58,506 bases of DNA. It comes from JACZST01 sp964195155. Its GTDB lineage: Bacteria; Actinomycetota; Acidimicrobiia; Spongiisociales; UBA5794. The position numbers were made by a program, and so were the translations under genes. The stretch is taken from assembly GCA_964195155.1 (NCBI GenBank), contig CAXMOP010000010.1:1-58506 (forward strand), read 5' to 3'. Numbering within the stretch: position 1 is the stretch's first letter; every line of letters starts with the position of its first letter. Positions 8,210 to 15,351 of this stretch are shown one piece after another. Under the pieces are notes generated by a model. It worked only from the letters and a program-made list of their open reading frames with translations. It did not search any database and was not told the DNA's origin.

Positions 8210-9613
8210 ATGGTCAATGACTCCGACCCGATCCACCAGACCTGGCTCAATTCGAATCGGGCGATCCCAAGGCGATTCGTGCGCCCGGCCTTGCGCTTCG
8301 CCGACACCGAGGCGGCCAGCGGCATGGTGCTGCTCGCCGCAGCAGTCGCCGCATTGCTGTGGGCCAACTCACCCTGGGGCGCCGGCTATTTCACCTTCTG
8401 GAATACCGAATTCCTTCTAGAGGTCGGACCGATCCATGTCGAGGAAACGCTGAAGGGGCTCGTCAACGATGGACTCATGGCGATCTTCTTCTTCGTGGTT
8501 GGCCTCGAGATCAAACGCGAGCTGGTCGTCGGTGAGTTGAACTCGGTAAGGAAGGCAGCGTTGCCGGCGATGGCGGCATTGGGAGGGATGGTGGTTCCCG
8601 CACTCATCTACGTCTCCTTCGTAGCAAGCAGCGGCGGCGACGCCCTCAACGGCTGGGGAATACCCATGGCGACCGACATCGCGTTCTCGGTCGGCGTCAT
8701 TGCGCTGCTCGGATCGAGAGTGCCCGTGGGCGCCAAGCTGTTCCTGCTGGCGCTTGCGATCGTCGACGACATTGGCGCGATCCTGGTGATCGCTCTTTTC
8801 TATACCGCGGACCTGTCGATTGTCTGGCTCGGCATCGCCATGGCCGTGCTACTGGTGATCTTCGCCTCCCAACGGGCAGGAATTCGGTCGATTGCGCTGT
8901 ATCTGCCGCTCGCTCTGGTGGTCTGGTTCGCTTTCCTCGAGTCGGGCGTGCACGCCACGATCGCCGGCGTGATCCTCGGCCTGATGGTTCCGGCCCATGC
9001 GCTGTACAGCGACGACGAGTTCCGCCGCCGCGCCGGGTGGATCCTCGAGCGCTACAACATGGACGCCGCTTCACCCGACGCCAGGGATCGCCTTGACCAG
9101 GACGCCCTCGAACTCGAAGCGATCGCCCGCGAGTCCGTCCCACCGCTCGAACGCTACGAGTACCGGCTCCATCGGTTCTCATCGTTCGTGGTCGTCCCGC
9201 TGTTTGCGTTGGCCAATGCCGGGATCCGGTTCGCCGACCTCGATGTGGTTGCCGCGATATTCAGCCCGGTGGCCCTCGGTGTCTCGGTGGGGTTGATCAT
9301 CGGAAAGCCCGTCGGGGTTGTGCTGGCGACTTTCATCGGGCTGCGGTTGAAACTCGGGGAGCTGCCGCGCGGCGTCCGCTTCGGCCATGTGATCGGGGTC
9401 GGGATCCTCGCCGGCATCGGGTTCACCGTGTCGCTGTTCATCGCCGAGCTGGCCTTCCGCAACTCCGCAATGGCGGAGATCCTGACCGACGAGGCCAAGA
9501 TCGGCATCTTCCTTGGCTCTGCCATTGCCGGGCTCATCGGGTATTGGGTGATGCGACGGGTCACGGCACCTCGAGCCGAAGAGGCCACACCCACCAAGGT
9601 TGCGACCCCCTAG
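8210..9613 (+). CDS. nhaA: Na+/H+ antiporter NhaA
   Basis: 467 aa, longer than the 388-residue E. coli protein. The sequence shows the NhaA core from about residue 35, with GLMAIFFFVVGLEIKRELVV, the ion-binding aspartate pair in LALAIVDDIGAI, and the late helices near GILAGIGFTVSLFIAELAF. A hydrophilic insert of about 60 residues (near 265-320, DDEFRRRAGWILERYNMDAA and on) separates the two halves, as in many actinobacterial members. It exports Na+ in exchange for protons at alkaline pH. No strong ribosome site precedes ATG 8210, so the exact start is less certain. A dispersed hairpin repeat begins at its stop codon. Confidence 0.95.
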   Translation: MVNDSDPIHQTWLNSNRAIPRRFVRPALRFADTEAASGMVLLAAAVAALLWANSPWGAGYFTFWNTEFLLEVGPIHVEETLKGLVNDGLMAIFFFVVGLEIKRELVVGELNSVRKAALPAMAALGGMVVPALIYVSFVASSGGDALNGWGIPMATDIAFSVGVIALLGSRVPVGAKLFLLALAIVDDIGAILVIALFYTADLSIVWLGIAMAVLLVIFASQRAGIRSIALYLPLALVVWFAFLESGVHATIAGVILGLMVPAHALYSDDEFRRRAGWILERYNMDAASPDARDRLDQDALELEAIARESVPPLERYEYRLHRFSSFVVVPLFALANAGIRFADLDVVAAIFSPVALGVSVGLIIGKPVGVVLATFIGLRLKLGELPRGVRFGHVIGVGILAGIGFTVSLFIAELAFRNSAMAEILTDEAKIGIFLGSAIAGLIGYWVMRRVTAPRAEEATPTKVATP

Positions 9614-9716
9614 AGGCTCCGCAAAGAGGCGCGATCCGGGTCCCTGCCGCCGCAGCGATTTGCGGAGCCGTGGCCCGAGCGGCCCGCCACGAAGTGGCAA
9701 GAGCGGGAAACGAGGC
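9611..9716. repeat. Dispersed intergenic hairpin repeat, copy 2
   Basis: Same layout as the element at 1651-1746: arms GGCTCCGCAAA (9615-9625) and TTTGCGGAGCC (9659-9669), then GGCCCGAGCGGCCCGCCACG and a GCAAGAGCGGGAAACGAGG tail. It starts directly on the nhaA stop codon. Confidence 0.8.
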
Positions 9717-9800
9717 ACCACTTCTGAAGGGACGACCGTTCACCTATCGATGCGCGCTCCAAAAGGCGGGAACGGCAACACCGAGGGTGCCGTTGACCCA

Positions 9801-10580
9801 ATGATGGCCGCACAACCAAACCCGCTTCGCGTCGCACTTTCCATCCTGGCAGCCCGGCGTACCGCCCGCCCCAAACCCTCGGGGACCGGATCGGTCGACC
9901 ACGACGAACTCGCCCACGTCCTGACCGAGCTGAAGCAGCGAGGAATAGCCTTCCTCCCCGATTGCATTCCAACGTTGCAGGAATATCGGGATCGGTTGTC
10001 GTCGGTGGATCCCGACTCACTGACCCGGGACGAGGCCCTCGCCTACTGGCTGAACTTGTACAACGCCGGCGCCCTCACCCTCGCCGCCGAGGCGGTCGAT
10101 GACGACGCCGACAGCGTGCTCAGGGTGCCGGGGGCGTTCAGCGATCCGTGGGCCACGGTGGGCGATGAGCGGCTGACGCTCAATGACATCGAGCACGGCA
10201 AGATCCGCCGATTTGGCGACCCCCGGATCCATGGCGCATTGGTGTGTGGCTCGGCGTCATGCCCCACGCTGCGGCTCGAGCCGTACGACGGTGGCGTCGA
10301 CGTTCAGCTCGACGAGCAGATGCGGACGTTCTTAGCCATGGGTGGAGCGTTCGTGGATCGGGACACCTCGACGATCCGGCTGTCTCGGGTCTTTCTCTGG
10401 TACGGCAGGGACTTCGTGGTGTCGCACCGGATGCCGACGCTGCTGCCCGCCCGCCGGCGCGCCGTCATCAACTCGGTCGCATCCTGGCTTTCTCCCGGCG
10501 ACGAGCTGTGGGCTCGCAAGACGAGACCAAAGGTCGAGTTTGCCGACTACGACTGGGCGTTGGCCTGTTCGATCGACTGA
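9801..10580 (+). CDS. DUF547 domain-containing protein
   Basis: 259 aa. The family-typical stretches are visible: ALAYWLNLYNAGALTLAAEA near the middle and HGALVCGSASCPTLRLEPYD further on, followed by a histidine- and arginine-rich C-terminal half. DUF547 proteins have no established function. I start at ATG 9801 (ATG 9804 is equivalent). Just upstream a 7-bp inverted repeat, AACGGCA (9771-9777) and TGCCGTT (9788-9794), places a GAGGG ribosome-site candidate in its loop. Its last 34 bp overlap the tail of the convergent membrane-protein gene. Confidence 0.8.
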   Translation: MMAAQPNPLRVALSILAARRTARPKPSGTGSVDHDELAHVLTELKQRGIAFLPDCIPTLQEYRDRLSSVDPDSLTRDEALAYWLNLYNAGALTLAAEAVDDDADSVLRVPGAFSDPWATVGDERLTLNDIEHGKIRRFGDPRIHGALVCGSASCPTLRLEPYDGGVDVQLDEQMRTFLAMGGAFVDRDTSTIRLSRVFLWYGRDFVVSHRMPTLLPARRRAVINSVASWLSPGDELWARKTRPKVEFADYDWALACSID

Positions 10581-11194
10581 ACGCGCCGCCAGGTCCCGTA
10601 GACGAATACGACGATCGCCACGAATGCCGCCACCATGTCGGCCGGGATGACATTGCGCCATAATTGGGCGCTGTCGACGATCCACTCACCGTCGGGGCCG
10701 AAGCCCACGATGTCGAGGTAGCGCCAGATGGCGGCCACACAAACCACGCCGACGATGACCCCGCCGGCGACCGCCGCGCTTCTCCCCCACGCCCGCTCGG
10801 CGCCGATGACGAACGCGGCCACCACCCAGGCGATGTCGACCGCCGAGAGCAGCTGGAGGAACTGCATCGATGGCGGATAGCGCAGCGCTGCCGACGACGC
10901 CAGGCTCACCAAAGCCACCATTGCGGTGACCAGCACCACAACCACGACGCCGGAGGCAACGAGCCTCCAGCCCGTCGGCCAGGCCCGGCCGAGGAACCAG
11001 TCGTCGCCGGCGAATGGCGCCAGCCAGACCGCAGCGCCCAGCCCGAGCACCGTCAGCGCCGACAGATGCACGATCACCAACGTCGTTGGTGGCGGTTCCC
11101 AGCCCACCAACAACAGGGGGAGCGACAACAACAGGCCGACCAGCAGGAATGGGACCGCCGCCAGCACGGCGCGCTCCATCGGCGTGTCGCTCAT
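10547..11194 (-). CDS. Polytopic membrane protein of unknown function
   Basis: 215 aa with about six hydrophobic segments (for example VPFLLVGLLLSLPLLLVG, LVASGVVVVVLVTAMVALV, AAVAGGVIVGVVCVAAIW). I do not recognise a family. Its start overlaps the stop of the upstream DNA methyltransferase gene by 4 bp (11191-11194), so the two are almost surely cotranscribed. Its 3' end overlaps the convergent DUF547 gene by 34 bp. A role linked to the methyltransferase is not evident. Confidence 0.75.
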   Translation of the reverse strand: MSDTPMERAVLAAVPFLLVGLLLSLPLLLVGWEPPPTTLVIVHLSALTVLGLGAAVWLAPFAGDDWFLGRAWPTGWRLVASGVVVVVLVTAMVALVSLASSAALRYPPSMQFLQLLSAVDIAWVVAAFVIGAERAWGRSAAVAGGVIVGVVCVAAIWRYLDIVGFGPDGEWIVDSAQLWRNVIPADMVAAFVAIVVFVYGTWRRVQSIEQANAQS

Positions 11195-11970
11195 CCTTCC
11201 GAGGCGATGCGCCGCTGGGCGAGGGCTGCGTAGGTCTCGTCGCTCTCATAGCCGACGTAGTGACGGCCGGTCCGGCTGGCGGCGATAGCGGTCGTGCCCG
11301 ACCCGAGGAACGGGTCGAGGACCACGTCGTCCTGGAATGTGTAGAGCTGGATGAGGCGCTCGGGCAGCTCGACCGGGAACGGTGCCGGGTGCCCGACCCG
11401 ACGCGCCGATTCGGGGAGGATGGCCCACACCGACACGGTGGCGTCGAGGAATTGTTCCTTCGTGATCGTGTCGTTGCCCGCTCTGATCCTGCGGAACGAG
11501 CCTTTGGAGGCAACGAGGACGTACTCATGCAAATCGCGCAGCGTCGGGTTCTTGGCCGACTGCCAGGACCCCCACGCCGTAGAACCGCCGGCGGCCTTCG
11601 CCTTCTGCCACACGATCTCACCGCGGAGCATGAACCCGATGTCGGCGAGTAATCCGGCGACTAAGTGGCTGAGCGGAAGGTACGGCTTGCGCCCGAGGTT
11701 TGCCACGTTCACCGCGATCCTGCCCCCCGGCTCGATGACCCGATAGGTCTCGGTGAAGACCCGGTCCAGCAGCCCGAGGTACTCATCGAGATCGAGGTCC
11801 TCGTCGTAATCCTTGCCAACGTTATAGGGCGGCGAGGTGACCATGAGCGCCACGCAGTTATCCGGCAGCTGATCCATCTTTTCAGAAGACTGGACGAAGA
11901 CTCGGTCGAGGACGTTTGCAGGCGCGTCCGAGACCTCGCCGACGTCCTCGAGATCAGGAGCCTTGCTCAT
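11191..11970 (-). CDS. Orphan DNA methyltransferase (N4-cytosine/N6-adenine type)
   Basis: 259 aa. The catalytic motif TSPPYN lies near residue 45 and the SAM-binding motif DPFLGSGTT near residue 220. The order, catalytic motif before SAM motif, is that of beta-class amino-methyltransferases. The S-P-P-Y form is common in N4-cytosine enzymes but also occurs in N6-adenine enzymes, so the methylated base is open. A segment of about 100 residues between the motifs (WQKAKAAGGSTAWGSW and on) probably carries target recognition. No restriction endonuclease is adjacent, so it looks like a solitary, possibly regulatory enzyme. It overlaps the downstream membrane-protein gene by 4 bp. Confidence 0.88.
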   Translation of the reverse strand: MSKAPDLEDVGEVSDAPANVLDRVFVQSSEKMDQLPDNCVALMVTSPPYNVGKDYDEDLDLDEYLGLLDRVFTETYRVIEPGGRIAVNVANLGRKPYLPLSHLVAGLLADIGFMLRGEIVWQKAKAAGGSTAWGSWQSAKNPTLRDLHEYVLVASKGSFRRIRAGNDTITKEQFLDATVSVWAILPESARRVGHPAPFPVELPERLIQLYTFQDDVVLDPFLGSGTTAIAASRTGRHYVGYESDETYAALAQRRIASEG

Positions 11971-12038
11971 CCGGCGGGCGTAGTAGGCGGAGGCATCGTG
12001 GCTCTCGCGTTTGCCCGCGCCGAAGCTTGCGGTGCTGG

Positions 12039-12065
12039 TTGGCAGGGTCGACCTCCTGCCACCAA
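12039..12065 (-). terminator. Hairpin after the cyclase stop codon
   Basis: TTGGCAGG (12039-12046) pairs with CCTGCC and CCAA (12055-12065) with a 3-nt bulge and an 8-nt loop. It lies about 20 bp downstream of the cyclase stop on the minus strand. There is no T-run, so an intrinsic terminator is only a possibility. Confidence 0.3.
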
Positions 12066-12084
12066 CGGTACTCGATGCTACGCG

Positions 12085-13449
12085 TCAGGCCAGGGAGGCC
12101 CAGCGCACCTCGTACAAGGGCATCGGCTCGTCAATGCCGCGCAGCTCGACGGGGCCGAGATCGTCGAACTCGAAGCCTTTGCCGGCGACGAGCTGACGCA
12201 CCACGTCGGATACAACGATCCGATCTGCCTCGGCCACGGCTCCGATTCTGGCGGCCGCATTGACCGCTGAGCCGTAGAGGTCGCCGTCCTCGGCAATGGG
12301 CTCGCCGGCGCTCATACCGATTCTGATCCGGATCGGTTGATCGGCCGACGTGTTGCGTTGTGCAAACCGTCGTTGGAGGGCCATGGCGCATTCAACTGCG
12401 GCAACGGCCGATCCAAACGACGCCATGAACCCATCTCCCATGGTCTTGATTTCCACGCCGTTGTGCTCCGCAAGCTCCTTGCGCACGATCTCCTCGTGGG
12501 CGCGCATCAGGTCGCGGGCGGCCTCGTCGCCGAGCTCTTGGTGCAGCTTCGTCGACCCCTCGACGTCGGTGAACAGAATCGTCCGCAGGGACCCGCCGCC
12601 CGTCGTGGCGGGTCGAGTCAGTGGAGCCGCACCGACGAAGGCGTTGATCTCGTCGATGACCGCATCCGCGTCGCCGAGGTACGGAGCGACCGACGTCCCC
12701 TCGAGAACGGAAAGACGCGCTCCAGGAATCCCGGCGGTAAGGACGCGAGCTCGCTCCATCGAGGCGCTCTGCGAGCCGCTGACCGCAAGCTCGCGCCGTT
12801 GCATCACCAGCGTGGGCGTCTCCACTTCTTCCAGGATTTCGGTGACGTCGTAGGTCGTCGTCGACATCAGCGAGCGATGGGCGGTCGAGGGCGTGGTGCA
12901 CTCGTGCACGAGTTTGGCGAACCGCTCGGCAGCTTCGTTCTCGGACCACCCGAGCAGGAGCCGGGCAACCGCCTCGGAGTAGAAATCCCACGAATGATTG
13001 ATGATGGGCCTCGTTGCTTGCGTGAGCGGCGACTCGGCGTACTTGGCACCGTCGGCATAGGAGCAGAACAACACCAGGTGATCAACCCGATCGGAGTGGT
13101 TGGCTGAATAGGCGATCGCAGGCGGTCCGGAGTGGAGCCCCGCATAGAGGTCGAATCGCTCGAAGCCGGTTGCGCCGATCACCGCTTCCAGGTCGCGCAC
13201 CTCGGCCTCGAGCGACAGGTCATCGACGTCGCGGCTCGACAGCCCGAAGCCCCTGCCGTCGTAACGAACGAGCGTCCGGCCTCGGCTCAACGCCTCGTAC
13301 CAATGGCTGACCTCAGGGATCGTCCACTCGAGTTGGAGGTGGCTCCACGGCATCGATGGCATCGCGATCAATGGCGGGCCCTCACCCATCGTCCAGTAGG
13401 CGATGTTGACGCCGTCGTCGGTACTCGCGTATTGGATGGGAGGTTCCAT
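12085..13449 (-). CDS. Alpha/beta-hydrolase-like domain fused to class III adenylate cyclase
   Basis: 454 aa. Residues 1-275 follow an alpha/beta-hydrolase fold (RYDGRGFGLSS, TPTLVMQRRELAV), but at the nucleophile elbow I read AGLHSGPPAIAYS, giving G-x-H-x-G instead of G-x-S-x-G. Residues about 285-454 are a class III cyclase: ILFTDVEGST with the first metal Asp, IKTMGDGFMASF with substrate Lys and second metal Asp, and DLYGSAVNAAARI with the transition-state Asn and Arg. The cyclase half seems intact and should make cAMP as a dimer; the N-terminal half may be a sensor rather than an enzyme. The start at 13449 gives a natural MEPPIQYASTDDG opening. It is divergent from the MFS gene across a strong inverted repeat. 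Confidence 0.88.
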   Translation of the reverse strand: MEPPIQYASTDDGVNIAYWTMGEGPPLIAMPSMPWSHLQLEWTIPEVSHWYEALSRGRTLVRYDGRGFGLSSRDVDDLSLEAEVRDLEAVIGATGFERFDLYAGLHSGPPAIAYSANHSDRVDHLVLFCSYADGAKYAESPLTQATRPIINHSWDFYSEAVARLLLGWSENEAAERFAKLVHECTTPSTAHRSLMSTTTYDVTEILEEVETPTLVMQRRELAVSGSQSASMERARVLTAGIPGARLSVLEGTSVAPYLGDADAVIDEINAFVGAAPLTRPATTGGGSLRTILFTDVEGSTKLHQELGDEAARDLMRAHEEIVRKELAEHNGVEIKTMGDGFMASFGSAVAAVECAMALQRRFAQRNTSADQPIRIRIGMSAGEPIAEDGDLYGSAVNAAARIGAVAEADRIVVSDVVRQLVAGKGFEFDDLGPVELRGIDEPMPLYEVRWASLA

Positions 13450-13478
13450 GGGCGCGCAAACCTACACCACGGGGCATA

Positions 13479-13532
13479 ACCGTTCTTGCGTAGCCAGGAG
13501 CGAGATATGGCCGGCTGCTACGCAAGAACGGT
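13479..13532. promoter_or_regulatory. 16-bp perfect inverted repeat between divergent genes
   Basis: ACCGTTCTTGCGTAGC (13479-13494) and its exact reverse complement GCTACGCAAGAACGGT (13517-13532) are separated by 22 bp. It sits between the divergent cyclase and MFS genes, 24 bp before the MFS start. It may be an operator, an RNA hairpin in the MFS leader, or a small mobile remnant. Confidence 0.7.
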
Positions 13533-13556
13533 CGGGTCGGTCGGTAACCTGGGCGC

Positions 13557-14798
13557 TTGACGCCGCCGACGACGACCAAACCCAGTTTCGTCCCGATTCT
13601 CGGACTGTCGGTGTTGGTCATGGTGGCGTTCGGGACCCTGTTCTATGCCTACTCGATCTTCATCACCGGGGAGGCCGCAGGTTCGGAGTTTTCGATCTCG
13701 CTGTTGTCACTGGCGTGGACCGGGGCCGTGCTGGTGGGCGGCGTTTCGGCGTTCCTGGTGGGCCGGTACGCCGATCGCCATGGCGTGCGCGGGATCATGG
13801 GAGTCGGCTCGCTGGTCGGTGCCGCCGGATTGCTGCTGCTTGGCCTCTCCCAGGAGGCTTGGCAGGTGGTGTTGGTGAGCTGGCTGCTCATCGGCCCGGC
13901 AGGCGCCATGACCTTCTACGAGCCCGCCTTTGTCGCCGTCGACCAATGGTTCGGTCTCGCCGCCAGCACCCGATCCCTTGCCACCCTTACCGTCATTGGA
14001 GGGCTCGCCGGACCGATCTTCATCCCGCTCACCGGCTTCATGACCGTCGAGATCGGCTGGCGTCCCGCCGCCGTGGTGCTCGCGGTGATCCTGCTCACGA
14101 CCGGTGTGATCACGACACTCTTCGTTTTTCCCAACCACAACAGGCACCCCGAAGCGCACCACAACACAAGACCCCATACCGGGCTGCGGACCCTGTCGCG
14201 CGACCGACACTTCGCGTTCTTCACCGCAGCGACCCTGCTCACCTTCGCCACGGTTCAGGCGATGATCTTCCATCGCATCGCCGTGTTCGAACAGGCCGGT
14301 TTTGCGGTCACCGCCGTGGCGCTGTGGGCGGCGCTCTCCGGGTTGATGAGCCTTCCCGGCCGTTGGATCGCACCACACGTCTCCAACCGGATCCGGCCGG
14401 TACTCGTCACGGCGGTCGTGACCTTGATCATGGGGGCTGCGGTTGCCGCGGCGGCTGTGGCTGCGGATACTTGGCAAATGGCCGGGCACTTCGTCGTGTT
14501 CGGGATGGCGTTCGGAGCACTGACCCCAATGCGTGCGGTGGTGATGGGCCGGTGGTACTCCGGGCCCGAGTATGGGCGCATCATGGGGATGCAGTGGACG
14601 ATCGTCGCCACCCTGGCCGCCGCCGGTCCGCTGATCGTCGGGCTGATGCGCGATGGGCTCGGCTCCTACACCGTTCCTATTGCGCTCACAGGGGCGATGC
14701 TGTTGGTCGCCGCCGGGCTCACCGCAGCCGCTGAACCGTCTTCGCGAGCACCCTCTAAGGGCGAACCGACGGGTGACGATCGTCTCGAGAGAAGTTGA
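13557..14798 (+). CDS. Major facilitator superfamily transporter
   Basis: 413 aa, about twelve hydrophobic segments in two halves joined by a hydrophilic loop near residues 195-215 (NHNRHPEAHHNTRPHTG). The loop after helix 2 carries VGRYADRHGVRG, an MFS motif A equivalent. The start I use is TTG 13557, which gives a natural N-terminus (TPPTTTKPSFVPILGLSVL); the next ATG would cut into helix 1. The substrate cannot be told from the sequence. It is divergent from the cyclase gene, so shared regulation through the inverted repeat is possible. Confidence 0.85.
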   Translation: MTPPTTTKPSFVPILGLSVLVMVAFGTLFYAYSIFITGEAAGSEFSISLLSLAWTGAVLVGGVSAFLVGRYADRHGVRGIMGVGSLVGAAGLLLLGLSQEAWQVVLVSWLLIGPAGAMTFYEPAFVAVDQWFGLAASTRSLATLTVIGGLAGPIFIPLTGFMTVEIGWRPAAVVLAVILLTTGVITTLFVFPNHNRHPEAHHNTRPHTGLRTLSRDRHFAFFTAATLLTFATVQAMIFHRIAVFEQAGFAVTAVALWAALSGLMSLPGRWIAPHVSNRIRPVLVTAVVTLIMGAAVAAAAVAADTWQMAGHFVVFGMAFGALTPMRAVVMGRWYSGPEYGRIMGMQWTIVATLAAAGPLIVGLMRDGLGSYTVPIALTGAMLLVAAGLTAAAEPSSRAPSKGEPTGDDRLERS

Positions 14799-14823
14799 GC
14801 CATTTTTCCAGTCAGCGCCGCCA

Positions 14824-14852
14824 CGCTGGAGGATTGCTCAACACCCTCCTAG
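14824..14852. repeat. 29-bp stop-codon hairpin element, copy 1
   Basis: Identical over 29 bp to 26857-26885. Read on the minus strand it is TAG followed by GAGGGTGTTGAGCAATCCTC and CAGCG, a GGAGG/CCTCC hairpin. The DUF456 gene stop codon (14849-14851) is part of it, at the same position as the acyl-CoA dehydrogenase stop in copy 2. Confidence 0.95.
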
Positions 14853-15343
14853 GCCACCACGCTGAAGGCCCACAGACCCCACACCACGGCCATCAACAGG
14901 GCAATCCCTAACTGGGCCGCGACGCCCTTGAACATCTCGAACAGGGTCGCCCATGCCGTGCCAAACGCGCCACCGACACTGCGTTCCACGACCAGAGCCA
15001 CCAACAGCGCCCCCACGGCGAGCCCGAGAAACGCCCCGACGATCGGGACGACGAAGAACCCGACAATCGCAAACCCGGCGACCACCAGCTGACCCCAGCG
15101 CGGGATGCCGATCTCGCTCGTCTTCTTCGCAGGCAAGTAGTAGACAACGGCGGTACCGACCGCCGCCAGCGCCGTGATGAGCGCCATTGCCAACCAGGCC
15201 GATGGATCGAACCCGACGAGCAGGCCGTAGACGAGGGCCGCTCCCCAGATCAGCCAGAGTCCGGGGAGGAGCGGCAGAATCACCCCGGCGATACCGACGG
15301 CGATCACGATCCCGACCAGGATCGTCGCGGCCCAATCACTCAC
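14849..15343 (-). CDS. DUF456 family membrane protein
   Basis: 164 aa, with four to five hydrophobic segments and the glycine-rich helices typical of DUF456 (VIAVGIAGVILPLLPGLWLI, then VGFFVVPIVGAFLGLAVGAL). The function of the family is unknown. It lies 8 bp downstream of the large Fe-S oxidoreductase gene on the same strand and is probably cotranscribed with it. Its stop codon is embedded in a 29-bp repeat shared with the acyl-CoA dehydrogenase gene. Confidence 0.85.
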   Translation of the reverse strand: MSDWAATILVGIVIAVGIAGVILPLLPGLWLIWGAALVYGLLVGFDPSAWLAMALITALAAVGTAVVYYLPAKKTSEIGIPRWGQLVVAGFAIVGFFVVPIVGAFLGLAVGALLVALVVERSVGGAFGTAWATLFEMFKGVAAQLGIALLMAVVWGLWAFSVVA

Positions 15344-15351
15344 TCAAGCGC

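Noticed and set aside
13479..13532. Integron attC-like site
   Set aside because: Perfect arms without the bulged bases and R/L box pattern of attC, and no integron integrase nearby.
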